NCBI RefSeq assembly: GCF_039534975.1
Contig: NZ_BAAAWH010000001.1
Location: 124,001-188,000, forward strand
Length of the DNA stretch: 64,000 nt
Direction of reading: 5' to 3'
Source: Microbacterium terregens
Lineage (GTDB): Bacteria > Actinomycetota > Actinomycetes > Actinomycetales > Microbacteriaceae
Under the pieces are notes generated by a model. The model did not search any database. It saw nothing but the letters and a program-made list of their open reading frames with translations, and was not told the origin of the DNA. The translations under genes were made by a program, and so were the position numbers. Positions within the stretch are counted from its first letter, which is position 1. Each line of letters begins with the position of its first letter. This document shows positions 20,884 to 28,985 of this stretch, piece after piece.

Positions 20884-21551
20884 CAACAGCTCAGCGCCTG
20901 AGAGGGGCTGAGGCCCCGAACGGCTGGGCGGTCCTCATCCCGGTCAAGCCCACCGCGATCGGCAAGTCGCGGCTGGACCTGCCCGGGGCCGACCGCGTGA
21001 CCCTCGCCCGCGCGATCGCCCTGGACACCATCGCGGCGGCGGCTGCCTGCGCGGCGGTCGCCCAGGTGTTCGTGGTCACCGACGACGGCGCCCTGGTCGC
21101 CCTCGCGTTCGACATCCCTGGACTCCGCTTCGTCTCCGAAGACGACGGCACGTCCACCGCCCGCGGCATCGACGCCGCGATCGCGGTCGGCGCTGCGGCG
21201 GCGGGCGACGGGATGCCGCGGGCGGCGCTGCTGGGAGACCTGCCGGCGCTGCGGCCCGAAGATCTGCAGGCCGCCCTGACCGCGGCATCCGGGATCGACC
21301 GGGGTGTCGCCGCCGACGCCGAGGGAACCGGGACGACGCTTGTGACGGCACGCCGCGGCATCGCGCTGCGGACGGCGTTCGGCACCGACTCGTTCGCGCG
21401 TCACCTCGAGCTGGGCTGCCTGCCCCTCGATATCGCCGCTGCATCGACCCTGCGCCGCGACGTCGACACCGCCGCCCAACTGGAGGCCGCGGCGGCCCTC
21501 GGCGTCGGACCGCGGACGGCGCGGGTGCTCGCGGCTCAGACCAGCAGGTAG
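20880..21551 (+). CDS. cofC: 2-phospho-L-lactate/phosphoenolpyruvate guanylyltransferase
   Basis: The 223-residue nucleotidyltransferase activates phosphoenolpyruvate or 2-phospholactate with GTP for F420 side-chain assembly. Family blocks are IPVKPTAIGKSRL at the N-terminus (nucleotide-binding loop), VFVVTDD, ALLGDLPALRPEDLQ and a C-terminal DVDTAAQLEAA. The GTG start overlaps the fgd stop as GTGA. The 3' end overlaps the convergent TauE-type gene by 16 bp. It is the last gene of the plus-strand F420 operon; the partner transferase CofD is encoded nearby on the opposite strand. Confidence 0.9.
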   Translation: MTTAQRLRGAEAPNGWAVLIPVKPTAIGKSRLDLPGADRVTLARAIALDTIAAAAACAAVAQVFVVTDDGALVALAFDIPGLRFVSEDDGTSTARGIDAAIAVGAAAAGDGMPRAALLGDLPALRPEDLQAALTAASGIDRGVAADAEGTGTTLVTARRGIALRTAFGTDSFARHLELGCLPLDIAAASTLRRDVDTAAQLEAAAALGVGPRTARVLAAQTSR

Positions 21552-22276
21552 ATCGCGCCGACGATGGTGAAGGTGATCACCAGCCGCTCGAAGAGGACCT
21601 GGTTCAGCCGCCCCGCCAGCCGTCGCCCGAACAGCGCCCCGACAACGACCAGGGGCACGAGGACCAGGTCGATCAGCAGGCCGGGCACGGTGATCAGGCC
21701 CAGGCCGATCGAGAACGGCAGCTTCGCGAGGTTCACGATGGCGAAGAACCACGCGGCGGTACCCAGGAATTCCTTCACCGGGAACCTCGACGCGAGGAAG
21801 TACATCGACATCACGGGTCCTGCGGCGTTGGCGACCATCGTGGTGAAGCCGCCCAGGGCGCCGTATGTCGCGGCGGCGACGCGGTGCGGGCCCGCGTCAT
21901 CGACCGGTGCGCGCATGCGTCTGCGCAACAGCGTGATCGCGATCACTGCCAGCAGCAGGACGCCGATCGTCCGTTTGACCCACTCGTCGTTCGCGACGGC
22001 GAGGAAGAGGACGCCCACCAGGATCCCGACGACCACCGCCGGCGCCAGGCGCAGCAGCGCCCGCCAGTTGGTGTGCCGCCGGTAGGTCAGGACGGCGAAG
22101 ACGTCGGCGACGATCAGAAGCAGCAGCAGGGTGCCGGTCGACTCCCGCGCCGGCAGGATGGCCGCGAAGATCGCGACGGCGATCGTGTTGGAGCCCGGCA
22201 CGGCCGTCTTCGACAGTCCCACGATGAGTGCGGCGACCCCCAGAAGCGTCCATGCGAACCACGTCAGTTCCGCCAC
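21536..22276 (-). CDS. TauE/SafE-type membrane permease
   Basis: The 246-residue protein has about eight hydrophobic segments, with typical TauE/SafE features: VGLSKTAVPGSNTI near the N-terminus, a central GALGGFTTMVANAAGPVMSMYFLA and a C-terminal GALFGRRL. Members export or import small organic anions and sulfur compounds. The GTG start lies 1 nt after the cofD stop, so the gene is the third of the hemD-cofD-tauE-like unit. A link to F420 or haem is not obvious. The stop region overlaps the cofC 3' end by 16 bp. Confidence 0.85.
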   Translation of the reverse strand: MAELTWFAWTLLGVAALIVGLSKTAVPGSNTIAVAIFAAILPARESTGTLLLLLIVADVFAVLTYRRHTNWRALLRLAPAVVVGILVGVLFLAVANDEWVKRTIGVLLLAVIAITLLRRRMRAPVDDAGPHRVAAATYGALGGFTTMVANAAGPVMSMYFLASRFPVKEFLGTAAWFFAIVNLAKLPFSIGLGLITVPGLLIDLVLVPLVVVGALFGRRLAGRLNQVLFERLVITFTIVGAIYLLV

Positions 22277-22277
22277 G

Positions 22278-23261
22278 TCAGAGATCAGCCGTCGCCAGTG
22301 CCGCCTCGGCGAGGGCGGCCGAGGACGAGACGTCGTTCATCCACAGCGGCACCACGGCGGTGCGGATGCCGAGGGCGGAGACGCCGGCGGCGGATGCGGC
22401 ATCCTCCTCACCTATCAGCCACGCGTCCAGAAGTCCGTCCGCGGACCGGGCGCCGTAGTGCGCTGCCACCGCGGACGCGGACGTCTCGACGCCGATCGCC
22501 CGAAGGCAGACGTCGGCCATGCCGCGCACGACACGGCCGCCGATGATGGGCGACACCCCGACGACCACGGCAGCGGTGGCACGCAGCGCCTCGCGGATGC
22601 CCGGGACGGCCAGGATCGGCCCGATCGACACCACCGGATTCGACGGGGCGATCAGCACGACGTCCGCCTCGGCGATCGCTTCGAGCACCCCTGGTGCGGG
22701 GCGCGACGCGTCGATCCCCGGTGCGTCGAACCGGATCGACTCCCGCGTCGCGCGATACCGGGTCCACCACTCCTGGAAATGCATCGACGTCCCGTCGCGG
22801 AGGGCGACCTGCGTGTCCACCTCGGCGTCGGTCATCGGCAGCAGCCGGGCTCCGAGCGGCCACCGCCGGGACATCCGCTCGATCACCTGGGTCGGCGTCC
22901 GACCCTCGCGCAGCCACCCGGTCCGCGCGAGATGGGTGCCCAGATCGAGGTCGCCCAGGGTGAACCACGGCCAGCCCGCCCCCCACTCCTGCAGCTCGTG
23001 GTTGACGCGTTCGGTGTCGCCCGCCCGGCCCCAGCCGCGCTCCGTGTCGTTCACGCCGGCCAGCGCGTACAGGAGCGAGTCGACGTCGGGCTGCAGGCGG
23101 ACTCCGGACAGCCACAGATCATCGCCGGTGTTGACGATGATGGTGAACGATGCGGCGGGTGCGGGGGCCGCGGCATCCGCTCTGCGCCGCAGTGCTTCAC
23201 GCACGCCCAGCGCGAAGCGTGATCCGCCGACGCCTCCGGCCAGCACGACGACGCGGGGCAT
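22278..23261 (-). CDS. cofD: 2-phospho-L-lactate transferase (F420-0 / dehydro-F420-0 synthesis)
   Basis: The 327-residue protein begins VVVLAGGVGGSRFALGV, the P-loop-like GGVGGS of CofD/FbiA. It continues with IIVNTGDDLWLSGVRLQPDVDS, DTERGWG, FTLGDLDLGTHLARTGWL, LLPMTDAEVDTQV and IAPSNPVVSIGPIL, all family signatures. It joins the activated lactyl or enolpyruvyl phosphate to FO. It sits 29 nt after hemD and 1 nt before the TauE-type gene. FbiB/CofE, which adds the glutamates, is not in this window. I keep cofD as the symbol; fbiA is the mycobacterial name. Confidence 0.92.
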   Translation of the reverse strand: MPRVVVLAGGVGGSRFALGVREALRRRADAAAPAPAASFTIIVNTGDDLWLSGVRLQPDVDSLLYALAGVNDTERGWGRAGDTERVNHELQEWGAGWPWFTLGDLDLGTHLARTGWLREGRTPTQVIERMSRRWPLGARLLPMTDAEVDTQVALRDGTSMHFQEWWTRYRATRESIRFDAPGIDASRPAPGVLEAIAEADVVLIAPSNPVVSIGPILAVPGIREALRATAAVVVGVSPIIGGRVVRGMADVCLRAIGVETSASAVAAHYGARSADGLLDAWLIGEEDAASAAGVSALGIRTAVVPLWMNDVSSSAALAEAALATADL

Positions 23262-23290
23262 GGCGGCACCACCCGTCGCGGGGCTCGGGC

Positions 23291-24085
23291 TCAAGGCGCG
23301 AATTCGTCCGCGGCGTGCGGGAGGGTGAAGCGCGAGACCGCGTCGATGAGCGCGTCCACCGTCTGCGACGCGGCGATCACGTCGACGGACAGACCCGCCC
23401 GCCGTGCGTCCTTGGCGGTGCGGGGGCCGATCGCGGCGATGACGGTCGACGCGGGGATCTCGGGGAACTGCAGGTGCACCTGCTCCGCGACCGATCCACT
23501 GGTGACGAGGATCGCGTTGATGCGGCCGTTGCGAACGTCCTCGGCGATGCGCTCCGTGACCGGAACCCCCACCGTGCGGTAGGCGACCACGCTGCGCACG
23601 CGGTGACCGGCTTCGATGAGCAGGCGTGTGAGCACGGGCTTGGCGATCTCGCTGCGGAGAGTGAGGATGTCCCGCGGCTCGGGTTCGAGCGCGATCATCT
23701 GCTCGGCCATTCCCGCGGCGGAGTTGTCGCGCTCGGGAACCAGATCGACCCGGTAGCCGACGGCCTGCAACGCGGCGGCCGTCGTCTCGCCCACCGCGGC
23801 GACCTTGGTCGATGCGGGGATCGTGGCGCGGTGCGCGAAGAGGACGTCGACAGTGGTCGCGCTCGTCACGGTCAGCCAGTCGAACGCGCCGGCCTCGAGG
23901 TCGGCGAGCGCCTGGTCGAGGGTGGCCTGGTCGTTGGTGGGCGCGAAGTTGATCAGCGGTGCGACGACCGGGACCGCGCCCTGGTGACGCAGGTTCGCGG
24001 CGACGCCATCGCCCCACGGTCCACCGCGGGGCACGAGCACGCGCCAGCCCGCGAGGGGCTTGGGCATCTGGGGGGCGTGGTTCAT
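23291..24085 (-). CDS. hemD: Uroporphyrinogen-III synthase
   Basis: The 264-residue protein closes the tetrapyrrole ring with D-ring inversion. Visible family blocks are WRVLVPRGGPWGDGVAANL, DWLTVTSATTVDVLF, KVAAVGETTAAALQAVGYRVDLVP, YRTVGVP, AILVTSGSVAEQV and IAAIGPRTAKDARRAGL. The length is typical. It is the first gene of a minus-strand unit with cofD and a TauE-type permease, so a tetrapyrrole gene and an F420 gene are co-transcribed. A start 18 nt further in is also possible; neither has a clear ribosome-binding site. Confidence 0.88.
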   Translation of the reverse strand: MNHAPQMPKPLAGWRVLVPRGGPWGDGVAANLRHQGAVPVVAPLINFAPTNDQATLDQALADLEAGAFDWLTVTSATTVDVLFAHRATIPASTKVAAVGETTAAALQAVGYRVDLVPERDNSAAGMAEQMIALEPEPRDILTLRSEIAKPVLTRLLIEAGHRVRSVVAYRTVGVPVTERIAEDVRNGRINAILVTSGSVAEQVHLQFPEIPASTVIAAIGPRTAKDARRAGLSVDVIAASQTVDALIDAVSRFTLPHAADEFAP

Positions 24086-24275
24086 GGGATGGACTCTCGT
24101 GGAACTAGGTCAGCCGCCCCAACGTTCGAGCAGCCGACGAGCAACTTCGAATCCGTGCGCACCGGATTCGCGCCGTCGGCAGCATCCGCACCATTGCACT
24201 GCCTGACAGTCGAGCATACCCCCGCGTCGCGCACTCGCGCTTATCGCGGAGGCCGCGGGGCGGGCGTGGGTCTGC

Positions 24276-24575
24276 TCACCGGGTGTAAGCGCGCACCGCG
24301 GCCCAGACGATCAGGCCGACGGTCGCGGCGCCGGCGACGACGGCCGCCGTGGCTCCGGTGCGATTTCTGCGCGCGAACGCTCGGGCCTGTGTGATCGCGC
24401 GATCGGTGACCTTCGCCACGCGACGCGGAACGTTGGCCTTCTCCTCGATCGCGGCGAGGGCCGCTTTGAGCTCGGCCCGTGCCTGCTCGACGGGGTCTGC
24501 GATACCGAGCGCGACGGCGGTGCGCGGCATCGGAACCGGGGTGCGGGCGACGGGAACGGGTGAGCTAGAGCTCAT
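24276..24575 (-). CDS. DUF3618-like membrane-anchored protein
   Basis: The 99-residue protein has a helical PVEQARAELKAALAAIEEKANV segment followed by a basic stretch and a single C-terminal transmembrane helix (VAGAATVGLIVWAAV). The arrangement matches DUF3618 proteins. The 5' end overlaps the upstream holin-X gene by 11 bp, consistent with coupled translation. No catalytic residues are present. It is likely part of a small membrane-associated complex with the two upstream genes. Confidence 0.72.
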   Translation of the reverse strand: MSSSSPVPVARTPVPMPRTAVALGIADPVEQARAELKAALAAIEEKANVPRRVAKVTDRAITQARAFARRNRTGATAAVVAGAATVGLIVWAAVRAYTR

Positions 24576-24966
24576 CGCGCACCTCCTTGACGTCATGAAC
24601 GACCGACTGGACAGGGTTCTGGGATCGAGCGACCCGGCGGAAGCGCAGGATGCCCAGCAGTGCCAGCAGCACCGCCACCAGGACCAGCGCCACGAAGACG
24701 ACAAGCGCCGACAGCCAGGCCGGCCACCACGAGGACAGCCCGATGATGACGAATGCGCCGAGTGCGGCGATCGACCAGAACAGGAAGAACAGGGCCGCGA
24801 CGATCCAGCCGGCGCCGATCCCGGCGTCCTTGGACGTGCGCCGCACCCACGCCTTGGCGGAGTCGACCTCGGCGACGACGAGGTTGCGGACGAGCTCCGG
24901 AACCTCGCCGACCAGTGTGAACAGGCTGTCTTCGGACCGGTCGCGGAATCCGCGAGGAGTGGTCAC
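24565..24966 (-). CDS. Phage-holin-family protein (actinobacterial holin-X type)
   Basis: The 133-residue protein has an amphipathic N-terminus with LVGEVPELVRNLVVAEVDSAKAWV, two transmembrane helices (about residues 50-75 and 82-105) and a charged C-terminus. The pattern fits the actinobacterial holin-X/DUF1469 superfamily. Although the name suggests lysis, chromosomal members usually occur, as here, next to YtxH and DUF3618 genes, so a phage role is unlikely. The GTG start follows the upstream stop by 1 nt. Confidence 0.78.
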   Translation of the reverse strand: MTTPRGFRDRSEDSLFTLVGEVPELVRNLVVAEVDSAKAWVRRTSKDAGIGAGWIVAALFFLFWSIAALGAFVIIGLSSWWPAWLSALVVFVALVLVAVLLALLGILRFRRVARSQNPVQSVVHDVKEVRDEL

Positions 24967-24967
24967 G

Positions 24968-25366
24968 TCAGGCTCCGTTGCGCTCGCCGACGGCTTCCGA
25001 GATGTCCTCGAAGGTCTCCTCGGCAGCGTCCTTCACGGCGTCGGCGGACTTCTTCGCGGCGGCGCTCACGTCGTCGGCCTGCTCCTTGCTGGTCTTGAGT
25101 GCGGCGTCCAGCCGCTGCCCCGGGGTCGTCCCCTTCGAGGACGCCGCCTTCGTGACCTTGACAGCGCTGTCCCAGAGCGTGCTGGGCAGAGCCATCGCCG
25201 TCGACTTGGCGAAGTCCTTGACCTTGCCGACCTGTTCCTGCACGGGGTCCAGGTTCCACACCTTCTCTACCTGCGTCTTGATCTGCTCGTAACGCTCACG
25301 GCCGGCGCGGGTGCCGAGCACGTAGCCCGCCGCGAGTCCGATGACGAGTCCGACTTTGCCCCTCAT
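24968..25366 (-). CDS. YtxH-like membrane-anchored stress protein
   Basis: The 132-residue protein starts with a Gly-rich hydrophobic helix (GKVGLVIGLAAGYVLGTRAGRERYEQI), the YtxH hallmark. A long Ala/Lys/Asp/Glu amphipathic helical region follows (about 80 residues). It has no enzymatic motif. A strong GAGGAG site precedes the ATG. It is the first gene of a three-gene operon with holin-X and DUF3618 proteins. Confidence 0.78.
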   Translation of the reverse strand: MRGKVGLVIGLAAGYVLGTRAGRERYEQIKTQVEKVWNLDPVQEQVGKVKDFAKSTAMALPSTLWDSAVKVTKAASSKGTTPGQRLDAALKTSKEQADDVSAAAKKSADAVKDAAEETFEDISEAVGERNGA

Positions 25367-25498
25367 GGGGTCTCCTCACGCTCGATGGGCCATTGGGTCT
25401 GCACCCAGGGTAACGCCGTATGCCGGTCCCGGCATCCGGTGGCCTTAGGGCCGACCCTGTGCTAGGCGCAACCGGTGCGTGGGACGGCGACGAACCGA

Positions 25499-27037
25499 TC
25501 ACGCCCGTTCGTCGCCGCTCCCCCACAGGGCGACGCGTCGTACGCGCTCCGCCGCCGCGATCGCGTCCGGCACGACCTGCGCGATGCCCGTTCCGGCGAT
25601 CGCGGCGCCCACGACAGCGAGCCCGGGAACGGCGTGGATCGCGGCCCGCGCGGCGTCTGCCGCGTCGCGGCGGCCCAGCGCCGAGACCGGGGGCGGTTGG
25701 GTGTAGCGCGCACGATGCGACCCGAGCAGGTGCCCGGCATCCAGTGGCTCACCCAGCAGAGCGGATGCCTCGGCCAACGCCAGCGCGGCCGCGGCGGGGT
25801 GGTCGAGACCAGCGGTCGCCGGGGACGTGTCGGGGCCGCCGAAGGTGACCTTCAGGACCCGCACCTCGGCACCGGCGGCGCGACGCATCCATCCCCACCG
25901 CGCCGTCGAGTCAGACACCGCGGCCGCCCGAGCCGACCCGGGCACCGGGTACACCGCGGTGCGCGGAGGTGCGTCTGCGCGAGCGGCGGCGGACAGCACG
26001 AGGGTGACGACCTCGAGGTCGGTGCCCGGCGTGGGGACGAGTGCCGGAACGGATGGGGAGAGCAGTCGATGCGATTCGGTCACGCCCGCCGCGACGATCA
26101 CCGCGTCCGCGGGGTCGATGCGGATCGCCCCTTCGGTACGCCCGGGAATCTCCTCATCCACGGCGTCGCGCGGCACGGCGTCGGTGTGTGCATCCGCGGT
26201 GTCATCCGTGTCCAGGACGACGGCCCATCGCCCGTCGTCGCCGGCGGCGAGCGCGTCCACCGGGGCGTCCAGCACCACCCGCGCACCCAGCTCTGTCAGG
26301 CGTTCGTGCAGGGCGTCGACCAGGCGCGACATCCCGCCGTCGATGCCCTCGAATCGGTCGTTCGTCTCGCCGGCCGCGGCCGCTCGCACCTGCGCGACCG
26401 CACCGGCGAGCGATCCGGTGCGGGTGAGGGCGCTGCTCAGACCGGGAGCGGCGATCTGCACGTCGACGTCGTCCGGGTGGATCGCGAACGCACCGAGACT
26501 GAGCGGGGCGACGAGCCGTTCGAGCACGGCCGCGCCCATCCGCGTGCGCACCAGCCTGCCGAGGCTGCGCTCCTGTCCGATGGTCAGCGGAGGCCGCAGA
26601 CGGTCCACGTAGGCCCGCCACGTGCCGCGCCACCCGATGATCTGTCGGACGCGTTCGTCCCACGGGTTCTCCGGAATGCCGAGCAGTGTCTCGGCCGGAA
26701 GCGGCGCGCTGCCGGTGGTCAGTCCGGCGATCCATTCCGCCCGCGGCGCGACCGGCGCGACCGCACCCGCCAGGCCGAGCTCGTCGACGAGGCTCCGCAC
26801 CGCACCGCCGCGCGTCGCGTAGCCTTCCGCGCCGAGGTCCACCCGGACACCGCCGACCTCGGTCGTGCGAAGCGCCCCGCCGAGCCGCTCGGATGCCTCG
26901 ACCAGCGTGACGCGCATCCCGATCTTCGCGCACGAGAGCGCCGCGACCAGCCCGCCGATCCCGCCGCCGACGACGACGACGTGCGTGCGCTGCGCATGGG
27001 CGGCGAGTTCGTCGAGCGTCTCAGGCTGGTTCTCCAC
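25499..27037 (-). CDS. hemY: Protoporphyrinogen/coproporphyrinogen III oxidase, HemY type
   Basis: The 512-residue FAD-dependent oxidase begins with HVVVVGGGIGGLVAALSCAK and the GGALRTTEVGGVRVDLGAEGYATR block of HemY/CgoX. GGMSRLVDAL and C-terminal PPPVSALGRRDA with GLAVVGAAIAGTGIAQVV (FAD-binding) also match. In Actinobacteria the enzyme oxidises coproporphyrinogen III to coproporphyrin III in the coproporphyrin-dependent haem pathway. I cannot tell the substrate from the sequence alone. The GTG start has GAGG about 8 nt upstream. It lies 53 nt downstream of the FtsX operon on the same strand and may be read from it. Confidence 0.87.
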   Translation of the reverse strand: MENQPETLDELAAHAQRTHVVVVGGGIGGLVAALSCAKIGMRVTLVEASERLGGALRTTEVGGVRVDLGAEGYATRGGAVRSLVDELGLAGAVAPVAPRAEWIAGLTTGSAPLPAETLLGIPENPWDERVRQIIGWRGTWRAYVDRLRPPLTIGQERSLGRLVRTRMGAAVLERLVAPLSLGAFAIHPDDVDVQIAAPGLSSALTRTGSLAGAVAQVRAAAAGETNDRFEGIDGGMSRLVDALHERLTELGARVVLDAPVDALAAGDDGRWAVVLDTDDTADAHTDAVPRDAVDEEIPGRTEGAIRIDPADAVIVAAGVTESHRLLSPSVPALVPTPGTDLEVVTLVLSAAARADAPPRTAVYPVPGSARAAAVSDSTARWGWMRRAAGAEVRVLKVTFGGPDTSPATAGLDHPAAAALALAEASALLGEPLDAGHLLGSHRARYTQPPPVSALGRRDAADAARAAIHAVPGLAVVGAAIAGTGIAQVVPDAIAAAERVRRVALWGSGDERA

Positions 27038-27090
27038 CCGTTCATCCTCGCACCGCGAGCGCGGTACACCCGAGCCGGACGACGCAGGAG

Positions 27091-27897
27091 CTAGCTCGTG
27101 ACCTCGTCTCGAGCCGGCATCAACGCCCGCGCCGCACGGGCCTCGGCGCGCGTGATCGGCGGACCGCCGTTCCCGGAGGCGAGCGGGACAGGGACGGATG
27201 CCGCGGCATCCGTCCCGACGGACTCGGACGTGATGCGACCGTCGTGCAGCTCGATCACCCGGTCGGCGCGCTGCACCAGGAGGGGGTCGTGGGTCGAGAC
27301 GACCGCGGCGATCCCGCGCGTGTGCACGAGTTCGCCGATGAGGTCCATCACCGTCGTCGCGGTGCGCGAGTCGAGCTGCCCGGTGGGTTCGTCCGCGATC
27401 AACACGTGCGGGCGCGCGGCGATCGCCCGGGCGATGCCCACGCGCTGCTGCTGGCCGCCGGAGAGCTCGCCCGGGCGCTGGGCCGCGTGATCGGCGAGTC
27501 CCACCAGTCGCAGTGCTTCAGCCACGCGCTCGTCCCGCTCGGCGGGCGCGGTGCGCGCGATGCGCAGCGGGAGTTCCACGTTCTCGGCGGCGGAGAGGAT
27601 GGGGATGAGCCCGAAGGACTGGAAGACGAACCCGAGCTGTTCACGGCGCAGCAGGGCGAGGGACTCCTCGTCCAGCGTGGTGGCCTCGACACCGCCGATC
27701 CACACCCGGCCCGACGTCGGTCGGTCCAGCCCGCCGAGCAGGTTGAGCAGCGTGGTCTTGCCGGCGCCGGACGCGCCGCGCACGACGACCAGCTCACCCG
27801 GGGCGACCTGGATGTCGACGTCGACGCACGCGCGCACGTCGCCGGCGGGTGATGAGAAGGTGCGGCTGAGCTTCTCGCCGCGCAGCGCCAGGGTCAT
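27091..27897 (-). CDS. ABC transporter ATPase of FtsX-type system (subunit 1)
   Basis: The 268-residue ATPase of the LolD/MacB group has Walker A GASGAGKTT, signature LSGGQQQRVGIARA, Walker B HVLIADEPTGQLD and H-loop VSTHDP. The C-terminal 40 residues are a variable tail. The GGATGCCGCGGCATCC palindrome, extended to a 26-bp perfect palindrome at 27191-27216, lies in this tail. The gene overlaps the preceding ATPase by ATGA and is the last gene of the four-gene operon. With two ATPases and two permeases, the operon probably codes two paired half-systems or one heteromeric exporter. The substrate is unknown. Confidence 0.88.
   Translation of the reverse strand: MTLALRGEKLSRTFSSPAGDVRACVDVDIQVAPGELVVVRGASGAGKTTLLNLLGGLDRPTSGRVWIGGVEATTLDEESLALLRREQLGFVFQSFGLIPILSAAENVELPLRIARTAPAERDERVAEALRLVGLADHAAQRPGELSGGQQQRVGIARAIAARPHVLIADEPTGQLDSRTATTVMDLIGELVHTRGIAAVVSTHDPLLVQRADRVIELHDGRITSESVGTDAAASVPVPLASGNGGPPITRAEARAARALMPARDEVTS
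27191..27216. repeat. 26-bp perfect palindrome containing GGATGCCGCGGCATCC, copy 4
   Basis: The 16-bp core at 27196-27211 is extended by GGGAC on one side and GTCCC on the other, giving a fully symmetrical 26-bp sequence within the ATPase gene. Confidence 0.9.
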
Positions 27898-28979
27898 GCC
27901 AGGTCCTCCCTTCCGGCGCCTGCGACCACGGGGCCGCTCGCCGCGACCCGTGCGTCGGACGCGCCCGCGCCTACTGGCCCGGTCCCCGAGCTCGCCGAGG
28001 CGTCGAACTCCGGCGCCGGCGACGCGTCGACAGCCTCAGCGGTCGGAGACGCGGCCGCAGTTCCGGATCCGGGCCAGACTCCGACGTGGTCTGCCTCCAG
28101 CGCCAGGCGCACGCGGTCGCGCAGGTCCAACGCCGATACGAAGTCGTCGGGCAGCTGCAGTCGGCCGACGCGGTCGACGACCGCGTACTCCTCGGCGATC
28201 TGATGCTCGGCGCCGTGTTCGTCCAGACGCGTCGAGCGCAGCACCTCGGTCGAGGTGCGTCCGTCGCGGATCTGCACCGTGCGGGCGACGTGCTCGGAGA
28301 CGCTGGGGTCGTGTGTGACGATCAGGGTCGTCACCCCCAGCTCGCGATTGACCGAGCGCATCGCTTCGAGGACGTGCACGCTCGTCGTGTCGTCGAGCTC
28401 ACCGGTCGGCTCGTCCGCCAGCAGCACCCGCGGACTGTTCGCGATGCCGACGGCGATCGCCACGCGCTGCTGCTCACCGCCGGACATCTCCGCAGGGCGC
28501 CGCTCCGCACAGTGCGACACCTCGAGCAGATCGAGCAGCCCGGCCACCCGGGCGCGTCGCGCGGCACCTTTCACGTCCCCGGTGATGGCAAGGGCGGCCG
28601 CCACGTTCTCGCTGCCCGTCAGGTACGGCAGGAGGTTGCGCGAGGTCTGCTGCCAGATGAAGCCGACGCTGCGGCGGCGGAACGCCACCCGCTCCTTCTC
28701 CTTCATCGTGAGCAGGTCGTGCCCGGCGACCCGTGCCACGCCGGCAGTGGGCTGATCCAGGCTGGACAGGATCGACAGGAGCGTCGACTTGCCCGATCCG
28801 GATGCGCCCACCACGGCGACCAGCTCGCCCGGATCGACCCGGAGGTTCAGGCCTTGCAGCGCTTGCACTTCGATGCCCGGACCGCGACTGGACGGCACCT
28901 TGAAGATGCGCACCAGGTCGGTGCACAGGATGTCGACATCAGACACCGCGTCACCCTGTGAGAGAGCCTGTCGGACCAT
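27894..28979 (-). CDS. ABC transporter ATPase of FtsX-type system (subunit 2)
   Basis: The 361-residue protein has an ABC ATPase domain (Walker A GASGSGKST, signature MSGGEQQRVAIA, Walker B RVLLADEPTGELD, H-loop VTHDP). An insertion with VDRVGRLQLPDDF follows, then an Ala/Ser/Gly/Pro-rich tail from about residue 300. The ATG lies 6 nt after the permease stop, with AGGAAGG overlapping the permease 3' end. It is coupled to the next ATPase by ATGA. The presence of two distinct ATPases suggests that each serves one permease. Confidence 0.85.
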   Translation of the reverse strand: MVRQALSQGDAVSDVDILCTDLVRIFKVPSSRGPGIEVQALQGLNLRVDPGELVAVVGASGSGKSTLLSILSSLDQPTAGVARVAGHDLLTMKEKERVAFRRRSVGFIWQQTSRNLLPYLTGSENVAAALAITGDVKGAARRARVAGLLDLLEVSHCAERRPAEMSGGEQQRVAIAVGIANSPRVLLADEPTGELDDTTSVHVLEAMRSVNRELGVTTLIVTHDPSVSEHVARTVQIRDGRTSTEVLRSTRLDEHGAEHQIAEEYAVVDRVGRLQLPDDFVSALDLRDRVRLALEADHVGVWPGSGTAAASPTAEAVDASPAPEFDASASSGTGPVGAGASDARVAASGPVVAGAGREDLA

Positions 28980-28985
28980 GGCCGA

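Noticed and set aside
22278..24017. A 579-residue reading frame covering cofD and hemD
   Set aside because: Its N-terminal third is an antisense-frame shadow of hemD; the CofD homology begins at the ATG at 23261.
24565..24966. Prophage holin
   Set aside because: The holin-type gene sits between YtxH and DUF3618 genes with no lysin, integrase or structural phage gene nearby.
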